This document shows, piece after piece, positions 13,945 to 16,762 of a DNA stretch of 16,762 bases; the stretch's first letter is position 1, and the number at the start of each line of letters is the position of its first letter. The stretch lies in the NCBI GenBank assembly GCA_017418585.1, contig JAFONG010000046.1:1-16762 (forward strand), given 5' to 3'. Position numbers and translations under genes: made by a program. This DNA is from Erysipelotrichaceae bacterium (GTDB lineage Bacteria > Bacillota_I > Bacilli_A > Erysipelotrichales > Erysipelotrichaceae). The notes below the pieces were generated by a model, which ran no database searches, was not told the DNA's origin, and worked only from the letters and a program-made list of their open reading frames with translations.

Positions 13945-15090
13945 TTACTCCTCTATCCCTCTTATTTCAATATTCTCCACATACGGCGCAGCTGCGGCTT
14001 TCATCTGTTCCAGGGTTTCGATGCCGACCTCACTCAGCCCTTCCCGAATACAGGTCCCGTGATCTTCGAAGTTCTGCAGATAGTAGTTCTTTGCCCCTTC
14101 TATCCATCTGCCGATCTTTTCGAAGTCCGCGACTTCATGAAACTGTGCTACAACTGTCGTACGGAATTCATAGTCTACGTGTCCCTGAAGCAGGTAGTCC
14201 TTGCTTCTGACGACTTCAGCAATATCATAATTCTCCAGACCGATCGTCTCTGCGTATTTTTCCGGACACCCCTTGATGTCCATGGCCACATAGTCGACCA
14301 GACCTTCTTCTACGAGCTGTTTCAGCGCTTCGCAGTTTGACCCGTTGGTATCCAGTTTTACCAGCAGGCCCAGTTCTTTCACTTTTCTGATAAAGTCGAA
14401 GATCCCCTTGTGAAGCAGAGGTTCTCCGCCGGTAATGCATACTCCGTCCAGGACTTTCTTTCTGGTTTCCAGATATTCCAGAATGTCGCTGACGGAGATC
14501 TCAGAATCATTCTCGTTGAGAAAGACCAGACTGCGGTTGTGACAGAAAGGACATCTGAAGTTGCATCCTCCCGTAAACACCGTACAGGCCATCTTTCCCG
14601 GATAATCCAGCAGGGTCAGCTTCTGCAGACCGTAGAAACGGATCTCTTCGTTTTCCAGCTGTTTTTCGTATTCTCTTGCCTTTTCGATCAGTTTTCTCTG
14701 TGTGGCGTTGTAGGCGTCCAATTCATCCGATGAAAGCTCGGAGCTCAGATAGGAATTCCATTCCGAACGCATCCGATACAGCTCAGGCATGATGACCTGG
14801 GTCTTATCGGTCGTATATAGCAGTTTTGAACGTTTATCCGCCTCGCTGTTTTCTATCCGCACATAAGAGAGCTGTTCCAGACGCTGAATCGACTTGGTAA
14901 TAGTTCCCTTATCAAAGACACCCATTATAGCCAACTCATTCATGGAGATACCTTCATTCTCGTAGATCTGGGTCAGCAGGATCAGCTGGGTATAACCGAT
15001 ATCGAATCTGGATAATAATTTATCAAAGTGTTTTTGATTGCAGCGATACAAAATAGAGGAGTCTAAACTTAAGTAATTATTCTCGCCCAT
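13945..15090 (-). CDS. nrdG: MarR-type regulator fused to anaerobic ribonucleotide reductase activase (NrdG2-type radical SAM)
   Basis: A 381-residue two-part protein. Residues 1 to about 145 are a MarR-like winged helix: helix-turn-helix around 47-76 (SMNELAIMGVFDKGTITKSI) and a wing with the MarR-type Asp85-Lys86-Arg87. Residues about 151-381 are a radical SAM activase: RFYGLQKLTLLDYPGK, then FTGGCNFRCPFCHNR with the 4Fe-4S cysteines Cys176, Cys180 and Cys183, and TGGEP (220-224) for SAM binding. This domain would install the glycyl radical on NrdD. There is no ATG, GTG or TTG near the domain boundary, so the activase cannot start separately. It is first in the operon, ahead of nrdD. Two palindromes in its own promoter suit a MarR dimer, so autoregulation is likely (inference). 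Start at 15090: GAGG five bases upstream. Confidence 0.92.
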   Translation of the reverse strand: MGENNYLSLDSSILYRCNQKHFDKLLSRFDIGYTQLILLTQIYENEGISMNELAIMGVFDKGTITKSIQRLEQLSYVRIENSEADKRSKLLYTTDKTQVIMPELYRMRSEWNSYLSSELSSDELDAYNATQRKLIEKAREYEKQLENEEIRFYGLQKLTLLDYPGKMACTVFTGGCNFRCPFCHNRSLVFLNENDSEISVSDILEYLETRKKVLDGVCITGGEPLLHKGIFDFIRKVKELGLLVKLDTNGSNCEALKQLVEEGLVDYVAMDIKGCPEKYAETIGLENYDIAEVVRSKDYLLQGHVDYEFRTTVVAQFHEVADFEKIGRWIEGAKNYYLQNFEDHGTCIREGLSEVGIETLEQMKAAAAPYVENIEIRGIEE

Positions 15091-15095
15091 ATGTA

Positions 15096-15135
15096 CCTCG
15101 TAAGCATATTATAAACCATATAGTTGAACTTTCAA
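15096..15135 (-). promoter_or_regulatory. Promoter and ribosome site of the nrdG-nrdD-trxB operon
   Basis: On the minus strand, TTGAAA (15130-15135) and a perfect TATAAT (15108-15113) are 16 bases apart. Transcription should start near 15101, giving a leader of only about ten bases with the GAGG ribosome site (15096-15099). The -35 box lies inside the first operator palindrome. Confidence 0.8.
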
Positions 15136-15138
15136 CTA
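15121..15138. promoter_or_regulatory. Operator palindrome 1 (probable MarR-domain site)
   Basis: TAGTTGAACTTTCAACTA: two perfect 8-base arms around a 2-base spacer. The size and symmetry suit a winged-helix dimer of the MarR family. It covers the -35 box and half of the promoter spacer, so a bound protein would block RNA polymerase. Confidence 0.8.
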
Positions 15139-15152
15139 AAATAATCTGAAAA

Positions 15153-15170
15153 TAATTGAAATTTCAACTA
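15153..15170. promoter_or_regulatory. Operator palindrome 2 (probable MarR-domain site)
   Basis: TAATTGAAATTTCAACTA: the same palindrome with one arm mismatch. Its centre is 32 bp (about three helical turns) from that of site 1 and about 60 bases ahead of the expected transcript start, on the same DNA face, which would allow cooperative binding. Confidence 0.75.
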
Positions 15171-15389
15171 ATAAAATTTCCCGGAAATAAGAAGCAAAAA
15201 CAGAACAGAAAACAGTTCTTTTTCTAAGCAATTTACAGACCTATATCAAGGTAAAAACGAAAGATTATCTGTTATTCAAAACAGAAAAAAACATCTTCCG
15301 GAAAGGCTGAAAAACGCCTCAGAATCGATCCTGCAATCTGCAGGATAAGGCTTTTTCTCTTCTGATTCCGTTTCTTCTTTTAGGATATC
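15171..15389. other. AT-rich spacer without a gene
   Basis: Together with the promoter and terminator this is part of a 345-base gap (15091-15435). I see no open frame with coding character. It holds a short inverted repeat (AGAAC...GTTCT around 15204-15219), a TTCCGGAA palindrome near 15296, and the 8-bp hairpin listed separately at 15328-15346. No known riboswitch or small RNA was recognised. Confidence 0.5.
15328..15346. terminator. Hairpin, possible second terminator or small-RNA end
   Basis: ATCCTGCA-ATC-TGCAGGAT forms an 8-bp stem with a three-base loop. A CTTTTT run follows on the plus strand (15351-15356). On the minus strand an outer GCCT...AGGC pairing and GTTTTTC follow. It may back up the terminator at 15390-15414; no plus-strand gene precedes it. 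Confidence 0.35.
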
Positions 15390-15414
15390 AAAAAGCCCAT
15401 CGGATGATGGGCTT
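15390..15414 (-). terminator. Rho-independent terminator of the STAS-kinase gene
   Basis: Stem AAGCCCATC / GATGGGCTT (15393-15401 with 15406-15414), loop GGAT, then TTTTTG on the minus strand, about 20 bases after the stop codon. Confidence 0.8.
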
Positions 15415-15435
15415 CTTTTCATTTTATTCCGTATT

Positions 15436-16596
15436 CTAGAACAGCAGCGTATCCGTCTGATCCACGTACTTGATCAGCTGATTCCTGTAGTGTTCTATCA
15501 GTTCCTTCTGATCAGGCATTCGCTTGATTGTTCTTCTTAAAGCTCTGGCATAGCCGATAACCTTGGCCTTGTCTATGACGGATTTTTTGAATTCTTCGTC
15601 CTTTCCTTCGAAATAGAAGTCAATCAGTTTGTCCATCACGTAGCTTGCCGTATCGTAGTCCATCTGCAGGAAGTTTTCGATCTGTCTGTGGTTCAGTTCA
15701 CCATAGCCCTGATAAGCCAGGAAGATCGAAGCGAATTCGAAGATCGGATCGCCAACGGAAAGTGTATCCATGTCGATCAGAATGGCTTCGTTGTTGGCGT
15801 AATGGACGTTGTTGGTGTGATAGTCGCCGTGAATCATCATATTGCTTTCAGGGACTTCATCAACCAGTCTGTGCAGCTTATCGTAGGTTTCCGCAGGGAT
15901 ATGATCGTGGAGCCATTCCACCCAGCCCATGGCCGCTTTCTTTGCGGAAGGCAGGATACCTTCCTTGACTTCCGTCGCATGGATCTCCTTCAGCATGTCC
16001 GCAAAGATCTTGATGTACTTGTCCTTGTTCTCCGGTTCGGCGGCGATCAGCTTGGTAATGGACTTTGCGCTCAGCAGTTCAAATACGGAACCGTACTTGT
16101 CCCCTACCTTTACCACATCGAACGGAATGGCAGTATTGACGCCCAGAACCAGAGCGGTCTTGGCCAGTTCGCGTTCTCTCTTGATGTCTTCCAGCGCATC
16201 GCTGTTCTTGTAGACCTTGATGATGGTATCGGGATTGAGACGGTAGACGATGCCGTTGGATCCTTCACCGATCACTTCGCATCCCTCGATGCTCATCTTG
16301 CGGTAGCCCTTGGAGATATCCATCATTTCCGCAAAACCGGTCATTTCAAAAATATCGTAGATCTCGGAAGAACAGTTGATGATCTTCAGATCTTTCTCTT
16401 TCTTTTTCAGCCTAAGGATCTGTCTCAATCCGGCACTGGAAATGTATTTCAGTTCTTCCATGTCCAGAACCAGCTGACTATCCGGATACTGGGCCAGTAG
16501 TTCATCCACTTCCCTGCCGAACTCTTCTGCGTTGGCGGTATCGACACTGCCGCTAGGATAAATGGTTAATATGTTGTTTTCAAAAGTGTTTTTCAT
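15436..16596 (-). CDS. STAS domain fused to an aminoglycoside/choline-kinase-like phosphotransferase
   Basis: A 386-residue cytoplasmic fusion. Residues 1-97 form a STAS (anti-sigma factor antagonist) domain with LVLDMEELKYISSAGLRQIL (split: LVLDMEELKY, ISSAGLRQIL; 42-61). In the SpoIIAA alignment the residue just before Gly-Leu is Ala55, with Ser53/Ser54 beside it, so phosphorylation control is uncertain. Residues from about 105 form a kinase-like fold: GEGSNGIVYRL (110-120) as nucleotide loop, IIKVYK with Lys127 or Lys130, Glu143, the Brenner-type motif MIHGDYHTNNVHY (254-266) with Asp258 and Asn263, and LIDMDTL (273-279) as the metal-binding end. This fits the TIGR02172-type family described from Fibrobacter paralogues. 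The substrate is unknown. The AGGAG ribosome site overlaps the stop region of the upstream gene, nine bases away, implying coupling. Confidence 0.85.
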   Translation of the reverse strand: MKNTFENNILTIYPSGSVDTANAEEFGREVDELLAQYPDSQLVLDMEELKYISSAGLRQILRLKKKEKDLKIINCSSEIYDIFEMTGFAEMMDISKGYRKMSIEGCEVIGEGSNGIVYRLNPDTIIKVYKNSDALEDIKRERELAKTALVLGVNTAIPFDVVKVGDKYGSVFELLSAKSITKLIAAEPENKDKYIKIFADMLKEIHATEVKEGILPSAKKAAMGWVEWLHDHIPAETYDKLHRLVDEVPESNMMIHGDYHTNNVHYANNEAILIDMDTLSVGDPIFEFASIFLAYQGYGELNHRQIENFLQMDYDTASYVMDKLIDFYFEGKDEEFKKSVIDKAKVIGYARALRRTIKRMPDQKELIEHYRNQLIKYVDQTDTLLF

Positions 16597-16605
16597 ATAT
16601 GACTC

Positions 16606-16762
16606 CTACAGATATTTCGCAAAAACCGTGTCGATAAGGAAGCAGAACTCCTTATATACGGCATAATCCTTCAGTTCTACCAGAGCCTCTTTCAGCTCGC
16701 TGTAATACCAGTAATGCATCAGGGGATCTTTCTGGTTGAAAGCGTTCCAGAACTCCTCGCCC
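16606..16762 (-). CDS. C-terminus of an unknown protein (partial, runs off right edge)
   Basis: An open frame enters from the right edge and ends at the TAG at 16606-16608, giving 51 residues (GEEFWNAFNQKDPLMHYW, then YYSELKEALVEL and an aromatic-rich helical end FCFLIDTVFAKYL). No motif was recognised. It is real by context: its stop is nine bases from the STAS-kinase start and the AGGAG site of that gene abuts it, so the two form one operon. Confidence 0.6.
   Translation of the reverse strand, partial: GEEFWNAFNQKDPLMHYWYYSELKEALVELKDYAVYKEFCFLIDTVFAKYL

Noticed and set aside
15091..15240. NrdR box upstream of the reductase operon
   Set aside because: I looked for the paired ACACWATATWTGTGT-like boxes and found none; only the TAGTTGAA palindromes are present.
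15688..16500. Plus-strand open frame of 270 codons opposite the STAS-kinase gene
   Set aside because: The minus-strand product has clear STAS and kinase motifs; the plus-strand translation shows none.
1..16762. Mobile element, CRISPR array, prophage or attachment-site signals
   Set aside because: No transposase, integrase, spaced repeats or long terminal repeats were seen; gene content and layout look like ordinary chromosome.

Overview
The window looks like chromosomal DNA of an anaerobic, low-to-moderate GC Firmicute. The aminopeptidase, signal peptidase, zinc-ribbon membrane proteins and class III ribonucleotide reductase are of the kinds seen in Clostridia and Erysipelotrichia; an Erysipelotrichia-like host is my guess and is not proven by the sequence. 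Gene spacing is tight, strong GGAGG-type ribosome sites are common, and intergenic stretches are AT-rich. No rRNA, tRNA, insertion sequence or CRISPR array was seen.

Layout, left to right. (1) Positions 1-1082, minus strand: a coiled-coil protein, a type I signal peptidase and the first residues of an exported protein. (2) 1260-3154, minus strand: three membrane proteins of one architecture, two of them with an N-terminal zinc ribbon. (3) 3163-4267: a lipoprotein built from three copies of one domain, with its own terminator. (4) 4305-10602: a nucleoside salvage locus. Four genes run leftward from about 8711 (RihA-like nucleoside hydrolase, second nucleoside hydrolase, M18 aminopeptidase, alkaline-phosphatase-superfamily hydrolase), and two run rightward from the same 81-base divergent spacer (adenosine deaminase, nucleoside phosphorylase). 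(5) 10588-15170, minus strand: an anaerobic ribonucleotide reductase operon read nrdG, nrdD, trxB-like. (6) 15390-16762, minus strand: a STAS-kinase fusion downstream of a partial gene of unknown function.

The most unusual part is region 5. The NrdG activase carries an N-terminal MarR-type winged-helix domain in the same polypeptide. Its promoter contains two copies of an 18-base palindrome (TAGTTGAA-N2-TTCAACTA and a one-mismatch copy), 32 bp apart, the first overlapping the -35 box. NrdD is of the thiol-using type by its motifs and ends in a glutaredoxin-like domain with a CPKC site. The next gene is a thioredoxin-reductase-like flavoprotein that keeps the CxxC but lacks the HRRxxxR NADPH motif. 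Together this suggests a self-contained reductase operon holding radical activation, reductant delivery and probable autoregulation, in which radical activase and repressor are one protein.

Region 4 would break down nucleosides: adenosine to inosine (deaminase), then phosphorolysis or hydrolysis to free bases and ribose or ribose-1-phosphate. The peptidase and phosphatase-like gene extend it to peptides and phosphoesters.
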